From assembly GCA_020350305.1 (NCBI GenBank), contig CP070709.1, positions 1,100,577-1,109,170 of the forward strand: DNA of 8,594 nucleotides, in the 5' to 3' direction. Below, one piece after another: positions 1 through 6,508 of this stretch. The DNA is from Candidatus Bathyarchaeota archaeon (GTDB taxonomy: Archaea > Thermoproteota > Bathyarchaeia > Bathyarchaeales > Bathyarchaeaceae). Each line of letters opens with the position of its first letter. The stretch's first letter is position 1. A model generated the notes under the pieces. That model was not told the DNA's origin. It saw only the letters and a list, made by a program, of their open reading frames with translations, and made no database searches. The position numbers and the translations under genes are program-made.

Positions 1-486
1 CAGACAGTTAGCCGAGCTAGCCAGAGTTTCACAAGCTCATGTTGCCGAAATTGAAAAAGGAAGGGTAGACCCTCGACTGTCCACGGTAAGCAGAATTCTT
101 CAGGTCCTAACCGAAGGAGAGGAAAAAAAGTGCGGAGACCCCATGACAAAGGATGTTATTTTCGCGAGACCCAATGATAAAATCTTGAAAGTTAGCGGGG
201 TCATGATGAGACCCGCCATCTCTCAGCTACCAGTGATTGAAAATGAAAGAGTGGTGGGCACTATTATGCGGATGGCATCATCAAAAACCTGAGTTCCACG
301 ATTGCTAAGGAAAGGGTAGAGAAAGTGAAGCGGGCATCGTTAACAAGCGTTCCAGAAGACATGCGCATAAGCATGATCAAACCGTTGCTGGAAGATCATC
401 CTGGCGTGTCAGTGATAAGAAGAGGAAACAGCGTCGGCATAATAACCAAGTCAGACCTGCTAAAAACCATTTCCAAAACCCTCTAG
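1..486 (+). pseudogene. XRE-type HTH plus two-CBS-domain regulator, 5'-truncated by the window and frameshifted
   Basis: The reading frame starting at base 2 gives RQLAELARVSQAHVAEIEKG, a Cro/C1-type (XRE) helix-turn-helix with the typical SQ..V..IE.G recognition region. It continues into a CBS domain (GDPMTKDVIFARPNDKI, then QLPVIENERVVGTI) but stops at TGA 290-292. The adjacent frame picks up DGIIKNLSS from 271, finishes the first CBS domain and encodes a whole second one (ASLTSVPEDM to VGIITKSDLL) up to TAG 484-486. Normal CBS spacing is restored if one base is missing around 266-267, between ATT and AT-GCG-GAT. The architecture matches the archaeal regulators of the COG3620 type, in which CBS pairs usually sense adenosyl ligands; the ligand and target here are unknown. 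The gene is either a recent pseudogene or carries a sequencing/assembly error. The rest of the downstream frame is intact, which favours an error or a very young lesion. It converges with the chelatase gene. Confidence 0.8.
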
Positions 487-507
487 CGCATGCATGCAAT
501 GACTTAC

Positions 508-527
508 TGCGTTTTCAATGTTTTTTC
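508..527 (+). terminator. Probable T-rich archaeal terminator
   Basis: Two T-runs, GTTTTC and then TTTTTTC (521-527), lie 25-40 nt past the stop of the HTH-CBS gene, in the 43-nt gap between two convergent genes. Archaeal RNA polymerase commonly terminates at oligo-T stretches without a hairpin. The assignment rests on position and base composition only. Confidence 0.4.
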
Positions 528-529
528 GT

Positions 530-2926
530 TCACGGTGACTTTAGGGATATAGACGCTTCATGTGCGATCAATCTCTGATCTTTGAGTAAACCGTCAAATA
601 TTCTTTCTACAAGCTCCTCTCCATGGGCGAGTCTCCCAACCTCATGATGACTCCCACTTGTCACTGAGGCTATATGCCGGGTTACCGCCAAACCATAGGT
701 TTCTCGCCCATACATATGTGGATTCGTGTTTACGACTACTGTGTGAATTTCTTGTTTCCTGACCATTCTTGAAACAGACATAACATCCCTCACAGCCACA
801 TCTTCAAACTCTCTGAGGGCAATTCTCACCATGTCAAACTCGCGAATCTCACCTGTCTCTAAGCTTCTCTTAAGTGGAACGTTGGCGCTTCCGTCGGTTA
901 TAATTACCATGAGGGGTATCGCTGATCTGTCTCTTCGCTTTGCTTCCTTTAGAACCTCCAACGCTTTTAGCATTCCAGCGGCCAAAGGAGTATGACCACT
1001 GATTCGCAATCTCAACAACTTGTTTGCGACAACTCTCAGGTTGGTGATTGGATGCTGAACTACAATTGCCCCAGTCTCTTTAAGAGCGACTATTCCGACC
1101 TTGTCTCTATACCGATACGCATCTCCATGCAGCTTTAGCAAGGCTTCCTTTACTTCTTCTATGTTGAAAATCATTGACCCACTGAGGTCCATGACGAAAA
1201 CAATGTTCATTGGGGCCTTATACAGTCTCAGTTTTTCTCGGACATCTTCCACACATATTTTCAATGCTGTTCCGAGAGGCTTTTTCCTATCCTTCTGTCT
1301 TCTTGCTGCGGCTCTTATGGTTGCTGGCAAATGAATATCTCGCGGTCTGCCGTGTGGAAATTTCCATCCGCGTGGGCGACCTCGATGAAGAGTTGTTATC
1401 GTCTCCGCCCTCTTTCCAGCAGAGGTGCTAACCGCTTTGAGAGGCTTTTTAATTTTGAAAAAAAGTTTGAAAGGGGCAAGGAGACTTTCCTTAATCTTGG
1501 TAAGAAAAGGAAGCCCCATGGCCAGATGGATCGGCTTCAGGGCTGAACTAACTGTTGGAATCGCTTTCACCTCACCTTCAGGTTCCGGCTCTTTAAAGGT
1601 CTCCCCCCTCAGCTTGCCTGATCCTTTAGTGACCCCTTCTGTAACAGGCGCATCTTTAGGACTCTTTTTCAGCCTCTTTCCAAATCCAAAAATTGGACTG
1701 AGTCTACTTAAGAAGGCAAATATCTTTCCGCGAAGCTTGTTGATCTTTTTTTCCACGGCTGCTTCTTCTTTTTCATTTGCCTCTTTTTTGGCCCAGATCA
1801 TGGTCCGTCCCTTTGGTTTCTTCCGTTTAATTTCCTGTGGAGTTTCAGAGGGCTTGGTTTCCTCCAGATATTTGACCTCTTTAACCTTTGCCGTGAAAGT
1901 CTTTGAGATCTCTTCTGGAGTAGCTGGCTCTAAGAATCCCCCTTCCCTTGTTCTATGGCTTAAGGCGAGTTCGGAAGCGACGAGAACGTCGTCTTTTGTG
2001 GCCTTCATCCTGTTCTCAAATGCTGCAAGTGTGCGTGCGGCCTTGCTGATCACGATGTCGGGTCTCATTCCATCCACTTTTAGGTCTAAGCAGGTTTGGC
2101 ATATAGCTTCAAGAAGACCTTCTGGCGTTTCGACCATTGGAAGAATGCTCTTTGCTCGAATTATTCTATTTCTTAACTCTTCTTGGGTTGCCTTATATTT
2201 TTCATGAAATTTTTCAGGATTTTCCTCAAATTCGATGTTTCTTTTTACTATTTCCATTCTGTCCTTGACTGAAGAGATTTTTTCGACACCTGCTGATAAT
2301 GGAAAACGGTCGAGGAGCTGAGGTCGAAGCTCGCCTTCTTCTGGGTTCATTGTTCCAATGAATATGAAGCGTGAGGGGTGGCTCACGGATATTCCTTCTC
2401 TTTCGACGATGTTCCAGCCTGTTGCCGCGGCGTCTAATAGGTCGTCTGCTATGTGGTCGGGTAACAGATTGATTTCATCTACGTAAAGGATATTTTGATT
2501 TGCTTCTGCGAGGACGCCGGGTTCTAGGGCTTCTACTCCCAGTTTGATGGCTTTCTCTACGTCTAGACTTCCTATAACTCTGTCTTCAGTGGCTCCGAGT
2601 GGAAGATTGACAACGTTCATATCCTTTTCTTGGATTGGCAAATTCTGTTTTTTGCGGTAGAGTTTGGTGCATTTGTAGCACATGTTGGATGGGTCGTGTG
2701 GATTGCAGTTGAATGGGCAGTTCTTGACTGTTTTTATTTTTGGTAAGATGTTGGTTAATCCTCGTACAACTGTTGTTTTTCCTGAACCCTTGGGTCCTCG
2801 AATTAAGATTCCTCCGATTCTGGGGTTGATGGCATTGATGATTATGGCCAATTTTAATTTGTCTAATGCAACTATGGCTGAGAGAGGATACACCATTCTA
2901 CGTTGTATGTAACAGACCCCCATCAT
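530..2926 (-). CDS. Magnesium/cobalt chelatase-type ATPase, ChlI-ChlD fusion (AAA+ domain plus VWA domain)
   Basis: This 798-residue protein joins both motor subunits of a class I metal chelatase. The AAA+ (ChlI-like) part has Walker A GPKGSGKT (44-51), Walker B LYVDEIN (147-153), and a sensor/arginine region GTMNPEEGELRPQLLDRF (191-208). Four cysteines (C70, C74, C83, C86; CPFNC then CYKC) follow the Walker A helix, a cluster I associate with archaeal and actinobacterial ChlI relatives, probably binding metal. A charged linker (about 340-510) leads to the ChlD-type HRGRPRGWKFPHGRPRD segment and a VWA domain with MIDAS residues DLSGS (580-584), GHTPLAAG (645-651) and TDGS (677-680). Such fusions energise a CobN/ChlH-type chelatase for cobalt or another metal in tetrapyrroles; no such partner gene is in view. 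Start: ATGs at 2926 and 2923 or at 2896 (MVYPLSAIV) are all possible. No Shine-Dalgarno precedes any of them, and a TATA-like box favours a leaderless start at 2926/2923. The exact metal is not deducible. Confidence 0.92.
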   Translation of the reverse strand: MMGVCYIQRRMVYPLSAIVALDKLKLAIIINAINPRIGGILIRGPKGSGKTTVVRGLTNILPKIKTVKNCPFNCNPHDPSNMCYKCTKLYRKKQNLPIQEKDMNVVNLPLGATEDRVIGSLDVEKAIKLGVEALEPGVLAEANQNILYVDEINLLPDHIADDLLDAAATGWNIVEREGISVSHPSRFIFIGTMNPEEGELRPQLLDRFPLSAGVEKISSVKDRMEIVKRNIEFEENPEKFHEKYKATQEELRNRIIRAKSILPMVETPEGLLEAICQTCLDLKVDGMRPDIVISKAARTLAAFENRMKATKDDVLVASELALSHRTREGGFLEPATPEEISKTFTAKVKEVKYLEETKPSETPQEIKRKKPKGRTMIWAKKEANEKEEAAVEKKINKLRGKIFAFLSRLSPIFGFGKRLKKSPKDAPVTEGVTKGSGKLRGETFKEPEPEGEVKAIPTVSSALKPIHLAMGLPFLTKIKESLLAPFKLFFKIKKPLKAVSTSAGKRAETITTLHRGRPRGWKFPHGRPRDIHLPATIRAAARRQKDRKKPLGTALKICVEDVREKLRLYKAPMNIVFVMDLSGSMIFNIEEVKEALLKLHGDAYRYRDKVGIVALKETGAIVVQHPITNLRVVANKLLRLRISGHTPLAAGMLKALEVLKEAKRRDRSAIPLMVIITDGSANVPLKRSLETGEIREFDMVRIALREFEDVAVRDVMSVSRMVRKQEIHTVVVNTNPHMYGRETYGLAVTRHIASVTSGSHHEVGRLAHGEELVERIFDGLLKDQRLIAHEASISLKSP

Positions 2927-2943
2927 TATAGATTAACAGAGGA

Positions 2944-2952
2944 TAATATATG
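2944..2952 (-). promoter_or_regulatory. Candidate TATA box of the chelatase gene
   Basis: On the minus strand CATATATTA is centred about 22-25 nt upstream of the paired ATG codons at 2926 and 2923. That is near the normal archaeal TATA-to-start distance, so the mRNA would be nearly or fully leaderless, in keeping with the absence of a Shine-Dalgarno sequence. The region is AT-rich, so a chance match is possible. Confidence 0.45.
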
Positions 2953-3056
2953 AATATGATGTTGTCTGTTTTCCGTAAGGAATTTGTGCTAGATCTTTTG
3001 CTTCAGCTCGTTTGCGACTGTTTGTTACATTCTTTGCGTTATTCTCTCTCTTTATA

Positions 3057-3083
3057 GACCCCCCTACCTAGGGGGGAGGGGTC
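3057..3083. repeat. GC-rich palindrome / strong hairpin
   Basis: Six C residues (3059-3064) and six G residues (3071-3076) flank TACCTA, giving an 8-bp arm CCCCCCTA/TAGGGGGG with a 2-nt centre. An alternative outer pairing GACCCC (3057-3062) with GGGGTC (3078-3083) uses the second G block. It stands out sharply from the AT-rich surroundings. It begins 5 nt beyond the stop codon of the minus-strand ORF at 3089-3364, so it could shape the 3' end of that transcript. No T-run follows on either strand, so it is not a standard intrinsic terminator. Confidence 0.6.
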
Positions 3084-3088
3084 GTCGC

Positions 3089-3364
3089 TTATTTCAGAGT
3101 TGTTTTTGGATTGACCTTCTCTTTACTTCTTCCGTATAGTTCATTCAGGATGGTTTTCTGTAATATTTTGGAGGTAAAATAATCCTTGAAAACTTCATTT
3201 GATGTGGGGGTGGAAGCGTAGAGTGAGAGGAAATTACGCTTGCCACTTGTTGTGTTGCAGTGGTTCTTTGCCCACACCGAGGTAGTGTGGAATATACTTC
3301 TATAAAAATCTTCTAGCACATCAGTGCTGGATATCCTTTCATGTTCTTTCATGTGTCTACACAT
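3089..3364 (-). CDS. Hypothetical protein, 91 aa, doubtful gene
   Basis: The ORF begins MCRHMKEHERISSTDVLEDF and ends with a basic tail (KEKVNPKTTLK). I do not recognise the family; there is no signal peptide, membrane helix or metal motif. In its favour, codon choice is archaeal-like (AGA, ATA, almost no CGN), an AGGA element sits 7 nt before the ATG, a TTATAG box lies about 48 nt upstream on the same strand, and the stop is followed at once by a strong GC hairpin. Against it, the length is within reach of chance in this AT-rich DNA and the sequence has no clear domain. It runs in the same direction as the chelatase gene, 162 nt before it. An alternative start is the ATG at codon 5. Confidence 0.35.
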   Translation of the reverse strand: MCRHMKEHERISSTDVLEDFYRSIFHTTSVWAKNHCNTTSGKRNFLSLYASTPTSNEVFKDYFTSKILQKTILNELYGRSKEKVNPKTTLK

Positions 3365-3412
3365 GATTTATCCTAATAGTGAACAGGGAAAAGAGAGAAT
3401 TTCAGCTTCTAT

Positions 3413-3494
3413 AAGAGTAATTGTATCAACTTGTTTAGGCTGTTGGTTTCTATCGCGGTGATTCCAATCACCAATTTCGGATATTGATACTCTT
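3413..3494. repeat. Nested inverted repeats upstream of the purF operon
   Basis: The outer arm AAGAGTA (3413-3419) followed by GTATCAA (3423-3429) pairs with TTGATACTCTT (3484-3494), giving about 11 bp interrupted by a 6-nt bulge. Inside it lies a perfect 7-bp hairpin GGTGATT-CC-AATCACC (3457-3472). A TATAAG sequence at 3410-3415 precedes it on the plus strand. The element lies upstream of the main operon TATA box, so it would be either an operator region or a separate short transcript, not part of a leaderless purF mRNA. Confidence 0.45.
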
Positions 3495-3504
3495 GCATCT
3501 ACAA

Positions 3505-3519
3505 GTTTTTGTCAAAAAC
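3505..3519. promoter_or_regulatory. Dyad abutting the operon TATA box (candidate operator)
   Basis: GTTTTTG-T-CAAAAAC is a perfect 15-bp dyad ending 1 nt before the TATA box, covering the position of the TFB-recognition element (BRE). A dimeric regulator bound here would block or guide TFB/TBP assembly. The T/A composition makes a chance palindrome easier, so this is a candidate only. Confidence 0.4.
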
Positions 3520-3520
3520 C

Positions 3521-3527
3521 TATAAAT
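3521..3527 (+). promoter_or_regulatory. TATA box of the purF-purD-HAD-ftr-pfkB operon
   Basis: TATAAAT starts 30 nt before the purF ATG, with AAAAACC immediately upstream as a BRE-like element. The centre is about 27 nt from the ATG, so transcription should begin at or next to the start codon. No Shine-Dalgarno precedes the ATG, which fits a leaderless message for the first gene of the operon. Confidence 0.7.
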
Positions 3528-3550
3528 GATTTCCAGATATACCATGATTT

Positions 3551-5047
3551 ATGCTAAATTCTCTTAGAGAAGCTTGCGGTGTTTTCAGCGCGTACGATTT
3601 TGAAGGTGGTCCTGTGTTTCCCTGCATCCATTGGGGGTTGAGAGCGCAGAACCATCGTGGGCATCAGTCGCATGGTTTCGTCACGTTTAACGGGTCATTT
3701 AATACACATAGGAGCTTGGATTTAGTTCCGAAAATAAAAAGAAAACACATTCAAGATTGGCTCAACAGATTGCCGGGAAATGTGGGTATAGGAAGCGTAA
3801 GATATACAACTTCAGGCGGAACAGATGAAGAATCATTAAGAAAAGGTATCCAACCAGTTTTAGCGGAAACAGAAAAAGTGAAAGTTGCAGTAGCCTTCAA
3901 CGGCAACATCGTCAACAATACTCGCTTAAAAAGGAAGATCAGAGAAAAATTTCCAAGTTTTTCTTATGAATGCGATGTGGAACTGATTTGCAGAAAACTT
4001 CTAATAGAACTCATGGAAACTCATGATCTCGCATCATCCGTCACAGCTTGCATGAAAGAAGTGGAAGGGGCTTTCTCAGTAACAGGGATCACTCAAAACG
4101 GAGAACTGTTCGCTTTCAAAGACCCTTATGGAATAAGACCGCTTTGTTGCGGTCACAGCGAAAACCATAAGATATACGCAGCTTCCTCAGAGACTGTTGG
4201 TTTAGATATCAACGGCTTTGAACAAGGCTTCGAGGTGGAACCTGGAGAACTTGTGACCTTGTCAGAAGACGGATTTGTGCGAAAGCAACTTGTTCCATGT
4301 AAAAAAAGAGCACTTTGCGGTTTTGAATTCGCCTATTTCGCCAGACCAGACTCAAGGTTAGGAAACAAATATGTTTACGAGGTTAGAGAAGAATTCGGAA
4401 GAAATCTGGGAAGAGAATACTCTGAAATAACGAAGAAAGCCGATATGATATTGTCAATACCCGAAACTGCAAATGACTCTGCATACGGGCTTCATGAAGA
4501 AACCGGCATAAGATGGGAACGGGCTACGAGAAGACATCGATACGTAACAGAGCGCGCATTCATTCTGCTGCCCCGAGAACGACAGACAACAATCAACAGA
4601 AAAATCAATCTTCTCGATCGCAAACTCCGCGGGAAGACGGTCATAGTGGTCGAAGATAGCATAGTCAGAGGCGACACAACAAAAGTGGTCATACAAAAAC
4701 TGCGTAACAAAGGGGCAAGAAAGGTTCACATGTTCATCACATTCCCCAGAATAATAAGCCCTTGTTTCTATGGAATCGCGATGGCTACGTACGGCGAATT
4801 GATCGGATCAAAACATGAACCTCAGGAAATAGCCAAGATAATTGGTGCAGACAGCGTGAACTATCTGCCATTGGATGATTACGTCGACGCTACTGGTTTT
4901 AAGAAAGATGACCTGTGTCTAGGATGCGTCGCTGGGGAATATCCCACTCCAATGGCTCAAAAAATAGCGGACGAAATGAAGGAAAAATTTGAAAAAGGAG
5001 AGGAAGAAATAGGAAGAATATATGAAATTGCAAGCGGTATTGAATAA
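3551..5047 (+). CDS. purF: Amidophosphoribosyltransferase (PurF), divergent archaeal form
   Basis: It transfers ammonia from glutamine to PRPP to make 5-phosphoribosylamine, the first step of purine synthesis. At 498 aa it is near family length. The eight-residue leader MLNSLREA before C9 (CGVF) matches a cleaved propeptide with an N-terminal nucleophile cysteine. The glutaminase domain (9 to about 245) shows HRGHQSHG (35-42), VRYTTSGG (83-90), FNGNIVN (116-122) and D142. The phosphoribosyltransferase domain has FARPDS (263-268) and PRPP loop VVEDSIVRGDTTK (366-378). C256, C405 (SPCFYG) and C456/C459 (CLGC) sit like the four [4Fe-4S] ligands of Bacillus PurF, so an oxygen-sensitive cluster is likely. 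Odd points: HRGQESAG is HRGHQSHG, the usual NAQPF is GIQPV, the loop begins ED rather than DD, and the KNRYVGRTFI strand reads RHRYVTERAFI. It heads the operon and probably starts leaderless. A paralogue with a changed acceptor cannot be excluded. Confidence 0.88.
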   Translation: MLNSLREACGVFSAYDFEGGPVFPCIHWGLRAQNHRGHQSHGFVTFNGSFNTHRSLDLVPKIKRKHIQDWLNRLPGNVGIGSVRYTTSGGTDEESLRKGIQPVLAETEKVKVAVAFNGNIVNNTRLKRKIREKFPSFSYECDVELICRKLLIELMETHDLASSVTACMKEVEGAFSVTGITQNGELFAFKDPYGIRPLCCGHSENHKIYAASSETVGLDINGFEQGFEVEPGELVTLSEDGFVRKQLVPCKKRALCGFEFAYFARPDSRLGNKYVYEVREEFGRNLGREYSEITKKADMILSIPETANDSAYGLHEETGIRWERATRRHRYVTERAFILLPRERQTTINRKINLLDRKLRGKTVIVVEDSIVRGDTTKVVIQKLRNKGARKVHMFITFPRIISPCFYGIAMATYGELIGSKHEPQEIAKIIGADSVNYLPLDDYVDATGFKKDDLCLGCVAGEYPTPMAQKIADEMKEKFEKGEEEIGRIYEIASGIE

Positions 5048-5095
5048 ACGGAAAATGACAGCAATTTCATTTCTAATTTTCTCGGATGGGATTTG

Positions 5096-6508
5096 ATGGA
5101 AAGAGTTGGCATCTTGGTTGTTTGCTACGGTTCAAGAGGAGTTGCAATGGTGGATGCTTTTTGCCGTAGCGAAAAATACAGCGCTGAAGTTTACGTAGCA
5201 GACAAACAGAGAAACCCTTTCAACGTGGATAAGGCAAAAAAACATGTTGTCATCTCCGACCTTGACGTAAGGAAAATCTGCAAGTTTGCCGAAAAATACG
5301 AAAGAAAAATTGATTTTGGAATCATTGGACCTGAAAAACCTATAATCAACGGTATTAGAGATGCCATTGAAGAAAAAACTAACATACCGATAATATGCCC
5401 GACAAAAGAATACGCAATTGAAGGAAGCAAAGTTGCACAACGACGTTTATTTCAAGAAGTTGTGCCAGAAACAAACCCTGCTTTCAAGGTCTTCGATCCA
5501 AAAGATTACAGTAGCCTAGATAATGTTAAAAGAGATGTTTATGCGTGGTTGGAAGAGCTTAATGACCAAGTTGCCGTGAAACCTGACAGTCCTGCTGCTG
5601 GAAAAGGCGTTGGCGTCTGGGGCGACCATTTTAGCACCCGTGTACAATTGTTTGAACATTTTCTATCCAACTACGCACACGGTCCGGTAATAATAGAGGA
5701 AAAACTTGAGGGCGAAGAATCTAGCTTTCAAGCCTTCTGCGACGGAAAGCATTTGGTGTCGGTGCCGGACACGCGTGACTACAAGAGGGCATTCGACGGC
5801 GACAAAGGTCCTAACACGGGCGGAATGGGTTCGTATAAAGATGTAGGCGACTGGCCTCCATTTATGATCTCGAGTGATAAAATGAAAGAAATCGAGGTCA
5901 TGAACAAGATTTTCACAAAGATGAGAGGAAAGACGAGCAACCCTGATTTGCGTGGTATGCCATTTTATGATGCTTTTATGCATACGAAAAAAGGCCCAAA
6001 GATTTTAGAAAACAACAGCAGGTCTGGTGACCCAGAAATACAGAATATCTTGCCAATTTTAAAGGATGATTTTGTTAGCGTATGTTTCAGAATAATTGAC
6101 GGAAATTTAACGCGAATTGAAATCGAAGAAAAGGCGACAGTTGTAACATATAAAGCACCACCAACCTATGGCGGATATAAGGACATCTTTCCTCAACGTG
6201 TGGACCGGAGCGATGTTGATAGACCAGTCAATTTGAGTGCAGCACATAAGTTGAGTAAAAAGTGGGACGACAGGATTAGAATCTACCCAGGATCAATGGA
6301 ATTAAGAAATGAACAAACGTATGCGCTCAAATCAAGAACCGTGTGTGTAGTGGGCATCGCAGATGACATCGAGAGTGCGAGACAAAATTCGTTGGATGGC
6401 ATCAAGGCAATAAAAGGTGGATCACTCTGGCACAGAACAGACATAGCCTCAAAAGAACACATAGCAAAAAGCGTAAAACACATGAAAATGCTGAGGACTC
6501 TGGAATGA
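5096..6508 (+). CDS. purD: Phosphoribosylamine-glycine ligase (PurD, GAR synthetase), divergent
   Basis: An ATP-grasp ligase that joins glycine to phosphoribosylamine, using the product of the gene before it. Counting 470 residues from the ATG at 5096: GPEKPIINGI (78-87), ATP-grasp loop VKPDSPAAGKGV (151-162), EEKLEGEE (191-198), the PurD signature RAFDGDKGPNTGGMG (221-235), metal-binding ENNSRSGDPE (295-304), then a C-terminal domain ending HRTDIASKEHI. TTG at 5093 is an alternative start, but GGATGGGA (5084-5091) is better placed for the ATG. The N-terminal loop reads CYGSRGVAM (10-18) where PurD normally has GSGGREHA, a segment that contacts the phosphoribosylamine. ENNSRSGDPE also replaces the usual E-NARFGDPE pattern. 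It lies 48 nt after purF and overlaps the HAD gene by 4 nt. GAR synthesis is the best call; a related amine or amino acid substrate remains possible. Confidence 0.87.
   Translation: MERVGILVVCYGSRGVAMVDAFCRSEKYSAEVYVADKQRNPFNVDKAKKHVVISDLDVRKICKFAEKYERKIDFGIIGPEKPIINGIRDAIEEKTNIPIICPTKEYAIEGSKVAQRRLFQEVVPETNPAFKVFDPKDYSSLDNVKRDVYAWLEELNDQVAVKPDSPAAGKGVGVWGDHFSTRVQLFEHFLSNYAHGPVIIEEKLEGEESSFQAFCDGKHLVSVPDTRDYKRAFDGDKGPNTGGMGSYKDVGDWPPFMISSDKMKEIEVMNKIFTKMRGKTSNPDLRGMPFYDAFMHTKKGPKILENNSRSGDPEIQNILPILKDDFVSVCFRIIDGNLTRIEIEEKATVVTYKAPPTYGGYKDIFPQRVDRSDVDRPVNLSAAHKLSKKWDDRIRIYPGSMELRNEQTYALKSRTVCVVGIADDIESARQNSLDGIKAIKGGSLWHRTDIASKEHIAKSVKHMKMLRTLE

Larger units (their letters stand above)
2927..3550. 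other. 624-bp intergenic region between divergent transcription units
   Basis: No gene with a recognisable family lies between the chelatase start and the purF start. The region contains a doubtful 91-codon minus-strand ORF (3089-3364), a GC palindrome (3057-3083), a nested set of inverted repeats (3413-3494), a dyad next to a TATA box (3505-3519) and the operon promoter (3521-3527). Scanning both strands I found no tRNA-like cloverleaf and no convincing C/D-box pattern. The part between 2953 and 3056 shows nothing I can assign. Confidence 0.6.

Noticed and set aside
488..497. Perfect 10-bp palindrome GCATGCATGC
   Set aside because: A short alternating self-complementary repeat of this kind arises easily by chance; it has no partner copy or clear position-related role beyond lying between two convergent genes.
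1425..2207. 260-codon plus-strand ORF opposite the chelatase gene
   Set aside because: It is fully antisense to the well-supported chelatase reading frame, has serine/leucine/phenylalanine-rich shadow composition and matches no family.
2950..3057. 35-codon plus-strand ORF (MNMMLSVFRKEF...) preceded by AGAGG
   Set aside because: Too short and leucine-rich with no recognisable domain, and no plus-strand promoter was seen. Its ATG overlaps the candidate TATA box of the chelatase gene, so chance is the simpler explanation.
3071..3081. G-run GGGGGGAGGGG considered as a G-quadruplex
   Set aside because: Only two G blocks are present nearby, not the four tracts needed, so an intramolecular quadruplex is not supported.
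3365..3550. Search for a tRNA or C/D-box RNA in the region upstream of purF
   Set aside because: No cloverleaf with a TTCRANY T-loop and no paired RTGATGA/CTGA boxes could be found; only the inverted repeats listed above are present.
5663..5983. Minus-strand ORF of 106 codons inside purD
   Set aside because: It lies antisense to conserved PurD motifs and lacks any protein-like pattern; it is a shadow of the purD frame.
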